This document shows positions 17,113 to 24,375 of a stretch of DNA of 64,000 bases, one piece after another; positions within the stretch are counted from its first letter, which is position 1; every line of letters begins with the position of its first letter. Made by a program: the position numbers and the translations under genes. The DNA is from Paenibacillus sp. FSL R5-0766 (GTDB lineage: Bacteria; Bacillota; Bacilli; Paenibacillales; Paenibacillaceae), in assembly GCF_037971845.1 (NCBI RefSeq), contig NZ_CP150227.1, forward strand, positions 4,340,001 to 4,404,000. Reading direction: 5' to 3'. Below the pieces are notes generated by a model that saw nothing but the letters and a program-made list of their open reading frames with translations, did not search any database and was not told the DNA's origin.

Positions 17113-18318
17113 TTACTGAGAATTCAATACGATTCGGTGTGTATCACGTGCAATGACCAATTCTTCGTTTGTTGGCACAACGAGAACTTCCACTTTGGAA
17201 TTCGCTGTTGTGATCCGGCGCGGTTCGCCGGAACGAATGGCATTCAGCGCTTCATCCAGTTCAACACCCAGATAAGTGAGCTGCTCACATACTTTTTGGC
17301 GAAGTACAACGGAGTTCTCACCTACACCAGCCGTAAAGACGATCACGTCTACACCGTTCATTGCAGCTGCATATGAGCCGATGTATTTACGCAGACGGTA
17401 TTCGTACATTTCAAAAGCAAGCGTGGAGTTGGCATCGCCATTCTCCATACCTTCCGTAATCTCACGCATGTCACTGCTGATTCCGGAGATCGCAAGCAAT
17501 CCACTGTGTTTGTTCAACATGGAGTTTACTTCGCTTACGCTCAGTTCTTCCTTGTTCATTACATAAGGTACGATGGCTGGATCAAGGTCACCACTACGTG
17601 TTCCCATCATCAGTCCCTCAAGTGGAGTCATACCCATCGAAGTATCCACGGATACGCCACCTTTAACTGCTGTTACACTGCCACCGTTACCCACGTGACA
17701 AGTGATGATTTTCAAATCTTCCAATGGACGATCCAGATACTCAGCAGCAGCCTTGCTTACGAAATCATGGGAAGTACCATGTGCGCCGTAACGACGTACT
17801 TTATATTTTTTGTAAAGCACACGCGGAATAGCATACAGATAAGCTTTTTCCGGCATCGTCTGATGGAACGCTGTATCAAAGACCATTACCTGTGGAACAC
17901 CAGGCATATTGGCTTCAGCCGCACGAATACCCATCATTGCTGCAGGGTTATGAAGTGGAGCCAAGTCGAACAAACGACGAATTTCAGCTTTGGCAGCATC
18001 ATCTACCAATGCAGATTCTTTAAATGCTTCACCACCGTGAACAACACGGTGTCCAACAGCTTGAATTTCACTTACAGAATCCAGTACACCATTTTCTTTG
18101 TGAGTCAAAATATCAATGACTTTACGGATCGCTGTTGTGTGTTCCAAGATTTCACTAACTTCTGTAACATCCTCACGGCCTGTCGGTTTGTGTGTCAGAA
18201 TGGAGGAATCCATTCCGATCCGCTCTACCAGACCTTTAGCCAGTACAGATTCGTCAGTCATATTATACAGTTGATATTTGAGCGAGGAACTCCCCGCATT
18301 AATTACGAGTACTTTCAC
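17113..18318 (-). CDS. ackA: Acetate kinase
   Basis: AckA converts acetyl phosphate and ADP to acetate and ATP. The 401-residue protein shows the family signatures LVINAGSSSLKYQLYN at the N-terminus, GHRVVHGGE, YGAHGTSHDFVS, HVGNGGSVTAV, and VFTAGVGENS near the C-terminus. The length is typical. Propionate or butyrate kinase activity is less likely from these motifs. Its ATG overlaps the stop codon of the upstream dehydrogenase gene (ATGA), so the two are co-translated. No phosphotransacetylase gene is adjacent. Confidence 0.96.
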   Translation of the reverse strand: MKVLVINAGSSSLKYQLYNMTDESVLAKGLVERIGMDSSILTHKPTGREDVTEVSEILEHTTAIRKVIDILTHKENGVLDSVSEIQAVGHRVVHGGEAFKESALVDDAAKAEIRRLFDLAPLHNPAAMMGIRAAEANMPGVPQVMVFDTAFHQTMPEKAYLYAIPRVLYKKYKVRRYGAHGTSHDFVSKAAAEYLDRPLEDLKIITCHVGNGGSVTAVKGGVSVDTSMGMTPLEGLMMGTRSGDLDPAIVPYVMNKEELSVSEVNSMLNKHSGLLAISGISSDMREITEGMENGDANSTLAFEMYEYRLRKYIGSYAAAMNGVDVIVFTAGVGENSVVLRQKVCEQLTYLGVELDEALNAIRSGEPRRITTANSKVEVLVVPTNEELVIARDTHRIVLNSQ

Positions 18319-19187
18319 AGTCGGTCACCATCCTTGTCGTACTTGAAGAATCCTTCGCCTGTTTTGGCACCCAGGTGTCCTGCACGCACCATTTTCTTCA
18401 GGACTGTAGAAGGACGATATTTCAATTCTCCGAATTCACGGAACATTCTTTCGAGTGCAGCTTCAACAGAATCCAATCCGAAACGGTCAGCCATTTCGAG
18501 TGGTCCATGTTGGAAGTTGTATCCGATACGCATTGCATCATCGATATCTTCAGCAGATGCAACACCTTCTTGCAATACATGCAACGCTTCGTTAATCAGC
18601 AGGCAGATCAAGCGAGAAGTTACGAATCCAGGGGATTCATAAATCATGACTCCTTTTTTGTCCGCTACTTCTTCAACAAAACGTCTGGTCTCTTCGAATG
18701 TTGTATCCGAAGTTTTCAGTCCACGAATAATCTCTACAAGATCAACCCGGGATACCGGGTGAATAAAGTGCATACCAATAACACGCTCTGGGTATTTGGT
18801 CGAGCTTGCAAGCTCGGTCAAACTCAGCGTGGATGTATTACTTGCCAGAATGACATTGCTTGGACAAACTTGGTCCAGTTGGCTGAATACTGCTTTTTTC
18901 GCATCCAGATCCTCTGAAATTGTCTCAATGACCATGTCGCAAGTTCCAAGTTCAGCTAAATGAGCTACCTTGGTAATACGGGAAAGAATCAATTTCTTCT
19001 CCGCTTTTGTAATCGCCCATTTCTCAAGTTGTTTATCCAGATTGGTTTCGATCATGTCATATGCATGATCCAGCTTTTGTGTTGTATGCTCCACGAGAAG
19101 CACATCAAGTCCTTTGGCTGCGAGCATCTGGGAAATACCTTGCCCCATCGTACCGCCGCCGACAACTCCTATTTTTTTGAAAAACAT
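18315..19187 (-). CDS. hbd: 3-hydroxybutyryl-CoA dehydrogenase
   Basis: This 290-residue NAD(P)-dependent enzyme oxidises 3-hydroxyacyl-CoA to 3-oxoacyl-CoA. The Rossmann motif GVVGGGTMGQGISQMLAAKG opens the protein. The dimerisation and catalytic region contains GMHFIHPVSRVDLVEIIRG with the catalytic histidine, and the C-terminal half contains GFVTSRLICLLINEA. The length fits stand-alone short-chain dehydrogenases of the Hbd/MmgB type, not the fused FadB type. It forms a two-gene unit with ackA, suggesting a link between acyl-CoA metabolism and acetate overflow. That link is inference. Confidence 0.92.
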   Translation of the reverse strand: MFFKKIGVVGGGTMGQGISQMLAAKGLDVLLVEHTTQKLDHAYDMIETNLDKQLEKWAITKAEKKLILSRITKVAHLAELGTCDMVIETISEDLDAKKAVFSQLDQVCPSNVILASNTSTLSLTELASSTKYPERVIGMHFIHPVSRVDLVEIIRGLKTSDTTFEETRRFVEEVADKKGVMIYESPGFVTSRLICLLINEALHVLQEGVASAEDIDDAMRIGYNFQHGPLEMADRFGLDSVEAALERMFREFGELKYRPSTVLKKMVRAGHLGAKTGEGFFKYDKDGDRL

Positions 19188-19294
19188 GGTTCTGCTCCAT
19201 CCTTTCGGTTCTCTATTTCTCTATTGTACCCTGTTCGCCGAAAATTACAAATTTCGACCCAACATATAATAATATCTTAGCACGAGTGAAATGT

Positions 19295-19330
19295 AAAAAA
19301 AAATAACCAGCATAAATAAATTATGCTGGT
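19295..19330 (-). terminator. Intrinsic terminator of the FtsH-like operon
   Basis: On the minus strand ACCAGCATAA and TTATGCTGGT pair with a short loop and a run of nine T residues follows. The stop codon of the FtsH-like gene lies inside the 5' arm. Confidence 0.88.
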
Positions 19331-20823
19331 AGAAGGGCACTGTCACGAAATTGACAACGAAATTGTTCGCCAGACAAAACTTCCTCACGAATCAAGATGT
19401 CGAGTGAATTGTCGAAAATTGTCCGTTGTTCTTCAAGCAACCGCTTTGTCTGTTCCATCAGTTCTTGCAGAATTAATTTATTCTCTCTCATCAGTTCCTC
19501 GGTTGTCACCATATCCATGTTCACAATCCCAAGTGAAGTCAATCCGGAAGCCATCATCGTCTGCACAACATTGGTTGCCTGATCGAAGTCATTGCGTGAA
19601 CCTGTGGAACGACCACCGTAGTACATTTCCTCCGCAGCTGCTCCTCCGAGTGCAATCATGATCTGCTCTTCCAGGAAGCGCTTCGTATATAGGAACTGTT
19701 CCTGTTGCGGGTTATGACGGACATATCCCAGCGCCTGACCACGCGGACTGAGTGCCACCTGACTAACACTGCCTGGACGAACAAGTTCAGCCATAATGGC
19801 ATGTCCCAACTCATGAATGGCGACCCTTTTCTTCTCTTCCACACTGGACTCACGGTCTGTCTTTTCACCCATCATGACTTTATCAATAGCCAGAGACAAG
19901 TGCCGCTGTTCGATGTTCAACAGCCCATCCCGCATGGCGTATATTGCCGCTTCGTTCATCACACTTTCGAGTTGTGCACCAGAGAAACCATATGATTCTT
20001 CCGCTGTCTTCTCCAGATTAACTTCCTTCATCAGAGGTTTATTCACCGCATGCAGTTCCAAAATATGCTTTCTGCCCTTTTTGTCAGGCAAGTCCACTTG
20101 AATGTGACGGTCAAAACGTCCCGGTCGCGTCAGGGCGCTATCCAGCATCTCTTTACGGTTCGTTGCAGCGATAACCAGAATTCTTGGCGTATCGGAAGAA
20201 TAGATTCCATCCATTTCCGTCAGGAGCTGATTCAGGGTCTGATCATATTCACGCTGTTGACCACCCTCACGTTTCCCCCCGATGACATCGATTTCATCGA
20301 TAAAGATAATAGCGTTTTCCTTATTTTCCTTGGTGGCACGGGTTCTCGCGTCCTTGAACAAATCCCGAATTCTGCTGGCACCCACACCAACATACATTTC
20401 CACGAACTCACTACCCGATGCTGCTACAAAAATAGAATCGGTGTAATGGGCAGCAGCCTTGGCCATCAACGTTTTCCCTGTCCCTGGAGGGCCCGTCAGC
20501 AAGATCCCTTTTAACGGGCGAATCCCAAACTTCCGTATTTCTTCATGTTTGATCAGAAAGTCAAGCGCTTCACGCAATTCCTGCTTGGCACTGTCCTGTC
20601 CGCCAATTTCTTCAAAAGTAAGCTTGGAAGGTCCTTTTTTCTTGCGTTTACGTTCCTGTGCAGCGCCTACTGTAATCCCGCCACGCATTTGCATCATGAA
20701 CAGCAAAGCTCCGACAAGCACTGCTGCAATCAGGATCGGAACAATATTAACACCAGTAAATGCAAGGAAAATAATCAATACGGGAAAAAATCCGATGGCA
20801 ACTTCTTTTGTCCACTTAGGCAT
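19321..20823 (-). CDS. Short FtsH-like AAA+ zinc metalloprotease, 500 aa
   Basis: Two adjacent hydrophobic segments at residues 8-45 form a membrane anchor without the large outside domain of classical FtsH. The AAA+ domain follows: Walker A GPPGTGKT at 111-118, Walker B IIFIDEID at 172-179, and the second region of homology at 221-239. The protease domain has HELGH at 337-341 and a third metal-ligand region with Asp412 and Asp414. All catalytic residues are present, so it should be active. Classical FtsH is about 640 residues with a C-terminal tail, so this is probably a second, specialised paralogue. It overlaps the upstream 175-aa membrane gene by 8 bases, which suggests a partnership. Confidence 0.9.
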   Translation of the reverse strand: MPKWTKEVAIGFFPVLIIFLAFTGVNIVPILIAAVLVGALLFMMQMRGGITVGAAQERKRKKKGPSKLTFEEIGGQDSAKQELREALDFLIKHEEIRKFGIRPLKGILLTGPPGTGKTLMAKAAAHYTDSIFVAASGSEFVEMYVGVGASRIRDLFKDARTRATKENKENAIIFIDEIDVIGGKREGGQQREYDQTLNQLLTEMDGIYSSDTPRILVIAATNRKEMLDSALTRPGRFDRHIQVDLPDKKGRKHILELHAVNKPLMKEVNLEKTAEESYGFSGAQLESVMNEAAIYAMRDGLLNIEQRHLSLAIDKVMMGEKTDRESSVEEKKRVAIHELGHAIMAELVRPGSVSQVALSPRGQALGYVRHNPQQEQFLYTKRFLEEQIMIALGGAAAEEMYYGGRSTGSRNDFDQATNVVQTMMASGLTSLGIVNMDMVTTEELMRENKLILQELMEQTKRLLEEQRTIFDNSLDILIREEVLSGEQFRCQFRDSALLPA

Positions 20824-21343
20824 TAGGCCACACTCCTATCTGACCGGGCACACGCGGCAGAATAATAAACTTGCTGGCATCTCCGTCTCTGAGACTGACA
20901 TATACGTTGTTGTCATCCATCGCTGTATTTACCTTCATTCCATTCGTCGCCATCTTTGACAACGTTGGTGTAATCTCAGTGTATTGCTTGTTCTCCATCG
21001 CCTGAGCTACAGTAAACATCGCATCCCCCCACCAGCTCTCCAGTGCTTCACTGGAATGATCCACAACATCCAACTTTAGTGAACGTGTTCCAATCAGGGT
21101 CTGTCCTTCTTTGTGAATATATTGTACCAGTCTGCCCAAATCAACATCAGGTTGCAGATCAAGTTTCAATTGTACGTCATTGCGGTTAATAGTTAATTGA
21201 ACGTCATTTACTCCATCGTACTGGGTAACCATCTTTTCAATCGGATTCTGCACGGCCACCTGACGATATACAAACCAACCTCCAAACAACACAACGGCTG
21301 AAATGACGGCAGTTAAAGCAATAGGCAATACTTTTAGCTTCAA
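20816..21343 (-). CDS. Membrane-anchored hypothetical protein, 175 aa, partner of the FtsH-like protease gene
   Basis: One N-terminal membrane helix (about residues 7-27) is followed by an extracytoplasmic domain with regular beta-like repeats (VNDVQLTINRNDVQLKLDLQPDVDL) and no cysteines. I do not recognise a named family. The start codon is TTG, supported by GGGAGGGG 8 bases upstream. The coding region overlaps that of the FtsH-like protease by 8 bases, so translation is coupled. It may be an adaptor or modulator that replaces the missing outer domain of the protease. That is inference from gene arrangement only. Confidence 0.78.
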   Translation of the reverse strand: MKLKVLPIALTAVISAVVLFGGWFVYRQVAVQNPIEKMVTQYDGVNDVQLTINRNDVQLKLDLQPDVDLGRLVQYIHKEGQTLIGTRSLKLDVVDHSSEALESWWGDAMFTVAQAMENKQYTEITPTLSKMATNGMKVNTAMDDNNVYVSLRDGDASKFIILPRVPGQIGVWPNA

Positions 21344-21566
21344 GTGAATTACCCCTCCCAGATTTTGGCCTAACCTACTGGCTTATTGGTATATACGAAT
21401 ATGTGCACATTGACTCCTGCGAGAATTTCGACAGGTTTGTTTGTTTTTGAATGTAACTTTGAGTACATATCTGAGTATATCACATCGTATATACAATTTC
21501 GAAGGCGAAAATATGAATAAATTATTAATTTTAACTATTTAAATCAAAAATGTTTACAGACAACAC

Positions 21567-21607
21567 AAAGAACCGGTTCAGTCGGATATCCGTCTGCCGG
21601 TTCTTTT
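21567..21607. terminator. Bidirectional-looking terminator after ypmB/tseB
   Basis: AAAGAACCGG (21568-21577) pairs with CCGGTTCTTT (21597-21606), enclosing an inner ACGGATATCCG-type stem on the opposite strand. It follows the ypmB stop on the minus strand. The better T-run is on the plus side. The remaining 21344-21566 holds no gene that I can support. Confidence 0.7.
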
Positions 21608-21645
21608 ATTTCTTTAAATTCTCTAGTTATGTCACTCTATTTGTT

Positions 21646-22176
21646 CTAGCTGTTCGGGAGTGTGTAGACCAGGTCCACCTGTTCTCCGTTGCTAAAACGA
21701 TAAAAGCGATAGTGGTTATGCGTACCGTCTTTATAATACACTTGCCACACATATATTCCATTCACAACTCCGGGCATGATTCGCTTAATCTCACCGGCAG
21801 GAACTTCAGAACTGAAGCGATTGCGGATCTGCGCTTCGGACATTCCATTCTGCAGCAGCTCACTGTGTACAGCGTTTGCACCCTTAGCCGGTTGATTGTT
21901 TGCATCGAATTTAACCCAGACCATAACATCCTGGTTATCCTTATTTTTGCCGATCAGGGTCCAGTAGATGTTGTCAGAGCCTTCTTTGTCTCCCCAGATG
22001 TACTTGCGCAATTCATCATAGGATGTAATGCCCAGTTGCTTCTGTGCTGCCTCTATAGCGAGCGCTTCTTCCTTGCGCTGGTCCTGCGTGACATAGACGT
22101 AATAACGCTGAAGTCCAAACAGAATCAGAACCAGTGCAAGCAGCGAAATCCATATCCACTTCTTTTTTTTCTTCAA
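21646..22176 (-). CDS. tseB: YpmB/TseB-like membrane protein
   Basis: The 176-residue protein has a very basic start (KKKKKW), one membrane helix (about 8-23) and an outside domain of two similar halves, each of the DUF5590/YpmB type, seen as QKQLGITSYDELRKYIWGD...YWTLIGKNKDNQDVMVWV and NGIYVWQVYYKDGTHNHYRFYRFSNGE. In B. subtilis YpmB/TseB affects the penicillin-binding protein PBP2A and cell elongation. That role is transferred by homology. The start is TTG with AAAGGAAG 8 bases upstream. As in Bacillus it lies between dinG and asnS, but aspB is not present here. Confidence 0.85.
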   Translation of the reverse strand: MKKKKKWIWISLLALVLILFGLQRYYVYVTQDQRKEEALAIEAAQKQLGITSYDELRKYIWGDKEGSDNIYWTLIGKNKDNQDVMVWVKFDANNQPAKGANAVHSELLQNGMSEAQIRNRFSSEVPAGEIKRIMPGVVNGIYVWQVYYKDGTHNHYRFYRFSNGEQVDLVYTLPNS

Positions 22177-22213
22177 AAGCCGAACTTCCTTTCCCTATGA
22201 TGCTGTCCTGCAA

Positions 22214-23518
22214 TTAACGAGCAAGCAGACCATCAAATGCCAATTGAGACTCACGCAAAATGCGTTCTTCATCCAGCGTCAGACATTCGCCATGTTTCAC
22301 CACTTGTTTTCCATCCACCCATACGTGCTCAACATCTTTGGCAGAAGCCGAGTAGATCGTATGTGAGATCAGGTCTGTATGTGGATAGAAATGTGCCTGT
22401 TCAATATCAAGGGCGATAAAGTCAGCCTTCATGCCGACCTGAAGCGCTCCGGTATTGTTCAAGAAGATGGATTTGGCACCATATGACGTTCCGAGTAGTA
22501 ACGCTTCGCCTGCTGGTACTGCTGTCGGGTCACCAGATACACCTTTGTGGATCAATGCAGCCAGTCTCATTTCCTCGAACATATCCAGGTTGTTGTTACT
22601 TGCTGGTCCGTCTGTTCCGAGTGACACGGTAACTCCTGCTTTCAGCAATGCAGGTACCCGCGCAACACCGGAAGCGAGTTTCAGGTTACTTCCCGGGTTA
22701 TGGGATACAGCCACATCATGACGGGCCAAAATTTCAATCTCTTCGTCATTAAGATGCACCGCATGTGCAACCAGAGATGGACGGGAGAAAAATCCCAGTT
22801 TCTCGAGATGTGCCACAGGACGCAGTCCATAATCAGCCACGTTCTGCTCCACTTCACGAAGCGTTTCAGACATATGTGTATGAAGAGGAAGGTTTAGGTC
22901 ATTCGCGACCTGTACAAGCTTCTCTATGTAGTCAGGAGGGCATGTATATGGGGCGTGTGGCGAGATTACGGTTGTAATGCGACCATCTGCCTGTCCATTC
23001 CACTCACGTGCAAACGCTGCCGACTCCTCCAGCTTCCGCAATTGCTCTTCTTCCGAGCACAGCCCGATTACACCACGTGCCAGTGCTGCTCTAACGCCGG
23101 ATTGCTCCACAACTTTGGCCACTTGATCCATGTGATCATACATGTCCAGGAAAGCTGTAGTTCCGCCTTTCAACATTTCAAGCACAGATAGCGAAGTTCC
23201 CCAATATACGTCTTGTGAAGTCATTTTTGCTTCCATCGGCCACATTTTTTCCTGCAACCATACTTGCAACGCAAGATCGTCTCCGTGCCCTCTGAGCAAC
23301 GACATTGCTGCATGACCATGCGTATTGATCAGACCCGGCAGGAAGAACAATCCTTTTCCATCCACTTTGGTACAATTTTTGTCTTCATCCGGCAATGTCT
23401 CACCAATATGCACAATCTTGTCATTCTCAACAACCATGTATCCGTGAACCACGTTCCATGTTGTGCCTTCATTAACGGCAAATTTGCCGTTGTGGATTAC
23501 CCATCTATTTGTTGTCAT
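22214..23518 (-). CDS. mtaD: Amidohydrolase, 5-methylthioadenosine/S-adenosylhomocysteine deaminase type
   Basis: The 434-residue enzyme is a metal-dependent amidohydrolase of the TrzN/ATZ/MtaD group. The metal-binding HxH-like site is in LPGLINTHGHAAMSLLRG, further ligands in SPHAPYTCPPDY, LVAHAVHLNDEE and SLGTDGPASNNNLDMFEEMR. It should deaminate MTA, SAH or a related adenosine derivative. Aminodeoxyfutalosine is another possible substrate because menaquinone genes of the futalosine type occur later in the window. I used ATG 23518 as start, which overlaps the rex stop by 14 bases and has GAGGA just upstream. Longer in-frame starts run deep into rex. Confidence 0.88.
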   Translation of the reverse strand: MTTNRWVIHNGKFAVNEGTTWNVVHGYMVVENDKIVHIGETLPDEDKNCTKVDGKGLFFLPGLINTHGHAAMSLLRGHGDDLALQVWLQEKMWPMEAKMTSQDVYWGTSLSVLEMLKGGTTAFLDMYDHMDQVAKVVEQSGVRAALARGVIGLCSEEEQLRKLEESAAFAREWNGQADGRITTVISPHAPYTCPPDYIEKLVQVANDLNLPLHTHMSETLREVEQNVADYGLRPVAHLEKLGFFSRPSLVAHAVHLNDEEIEILARHDVAVSHNPGSNLKLASGVARVPALLKAGVTVSLGTDGPASNNNLDMFEEMRLAALIHKGVSGDPTAVPAGEALLLGTSYGAKSIFLNNTGALQVGMKADFIALDIEQAHFYPHTDLISHTIYSASAKDVEHVWVDGKQVVKHGECLTLDEERILRESQLAFDGLLAR

Positions 23519-24158
23519 CTTCCTCGTCGTCCTTTCCAGTCTCCAAGTAATAGGCCAAACTAAGCAGATCCGTTGTAAAGTCAGCATGGTGAATGCGGAT
23601 ATGCGGCGGTGTTTTTAGAATGGTTGGTGCAAAATTAAGGATCGCTTCGATTCCAGATTCAATAAGCTGATCGGCTACATTTTGGGCTTCCGTATCCGGA
23701 ACAGTGATAATTCCAATGCGGATGTTATCCGTTTTAACCGCTTCCGTCAATTCATCCATTGGTTTTACCGTCAAACTGTTGATTTGACTACCAATCTTCG
23801 GTCCATATGCATCAAATACAGCAACAATCTTCATGTTGTCTTTCAGATATGCGTTGTAGTTGGACAAGGCTTGACCTAGATTACCCGCGCCTACCAGAGC
23901 TACATTAATTTGCTGATCAATCTTGAGAATGTGACGAATTTTCTCGATCAAATAGGATACATCATACCCGATCCCTTTACGACCAAAATCACCGAAGTAA
24001 GCCAGGTCTTTACGAATTTGCGCCGGATTCAGATCCAGCCTCTGTCCAAGCTCTTGAGAAGAAACAGTAGCCACCTCACGCTGATGCAACTCGTTCAAAT
24101 AACGCAAGTATACAGGCAGACGTCGTACCACCGCTTCCGAAATTTTATCCGATTTCAT
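23505..24158 (-). CDS. rex: Redox-sensing transcriptional repressor Rex
   Basis: Rex senses the NADH/NAD+ ratio and represses fermentation and anaerobic respiration genes when NADH is low. The 217-residue protein has an N-terminal winged-helix domain (about 1-80, with QELGQRLDLNPAQIRKDLAYFGDFGRKGIGYDV) and a Rossmann domain (NVALVGAGNLGQALSNY onward). A short acidic tail (DDEEDD) ends the protein. GGGGGAG precedes the ATG. It is followed by and overlaps the deaminase gene. ackA and hbd nearby would be plausible targets, but I did not find a clear Rex operator. Confidence 0.95.
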   Translation of the reverse strand: MKSDKISEAVVRRLPVYLRYLNELHQREVATVSSQELGQRLDLNPAQIRKDLAYFGDFGRKGIGYDVSYLIEKIRHILKIDQQINVALVGAGNLGQALSNYNAYLKDNMKIVAVFDAYGPKIGSQINSLTVKPMDELTEAVKTDNIRIGIITVPDTEAQNVADQLIESGIEAILNFAPTILKTPPHIRIHHADFTTDLLSLAYYLETGKDDEEDDNK

Positions 24159-24206
24159 TCTTGCTCCCCCTTACCAAGGCCACGATAAAATAATAAATGA
24201 AAAGAT

Positions 24207-24258
24207 GAGCATTCTGTATAAACTCAAAGATAAACGTGACATTTTATACAGAATGCTC
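24207..24258. repeat. Perfect 16-bp inverted repeat between dinG and rex
   Basis: GAGCATTCTGTATAAA (24207-24222) is the exact reverse complement of TTTATACAGAATGCTC (24243-24258), with a 20-base loop. On the minus strand the hairpin lies about 120 bases after the dinG stop and about 50 bases before the rex start. The following sequence is T-rich but not a clean T-run. It could be a dinG terminator, an operator or a mobile palindrome. Confidence 0.8.
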
Positions 24259-24375
24259 CTTGTAATTTAGGTTATAAGTTCTTGCGTGCAACTACTTAAA
24301 TCGGATCTGGGAATATCTAATAAAGTTTAACTCCAAACAATAGTGTCATGCAATGATATAACGAACAAAAAACCA

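Noticed and set aside
17506..18642. 378-codon open frame on the plus strand opposite ackA and hbd
   Set aside because: It crosses the boundary of two well-supported genes on the other strand and its composition (many Cys, His and Phe) is typical of antisense frames.
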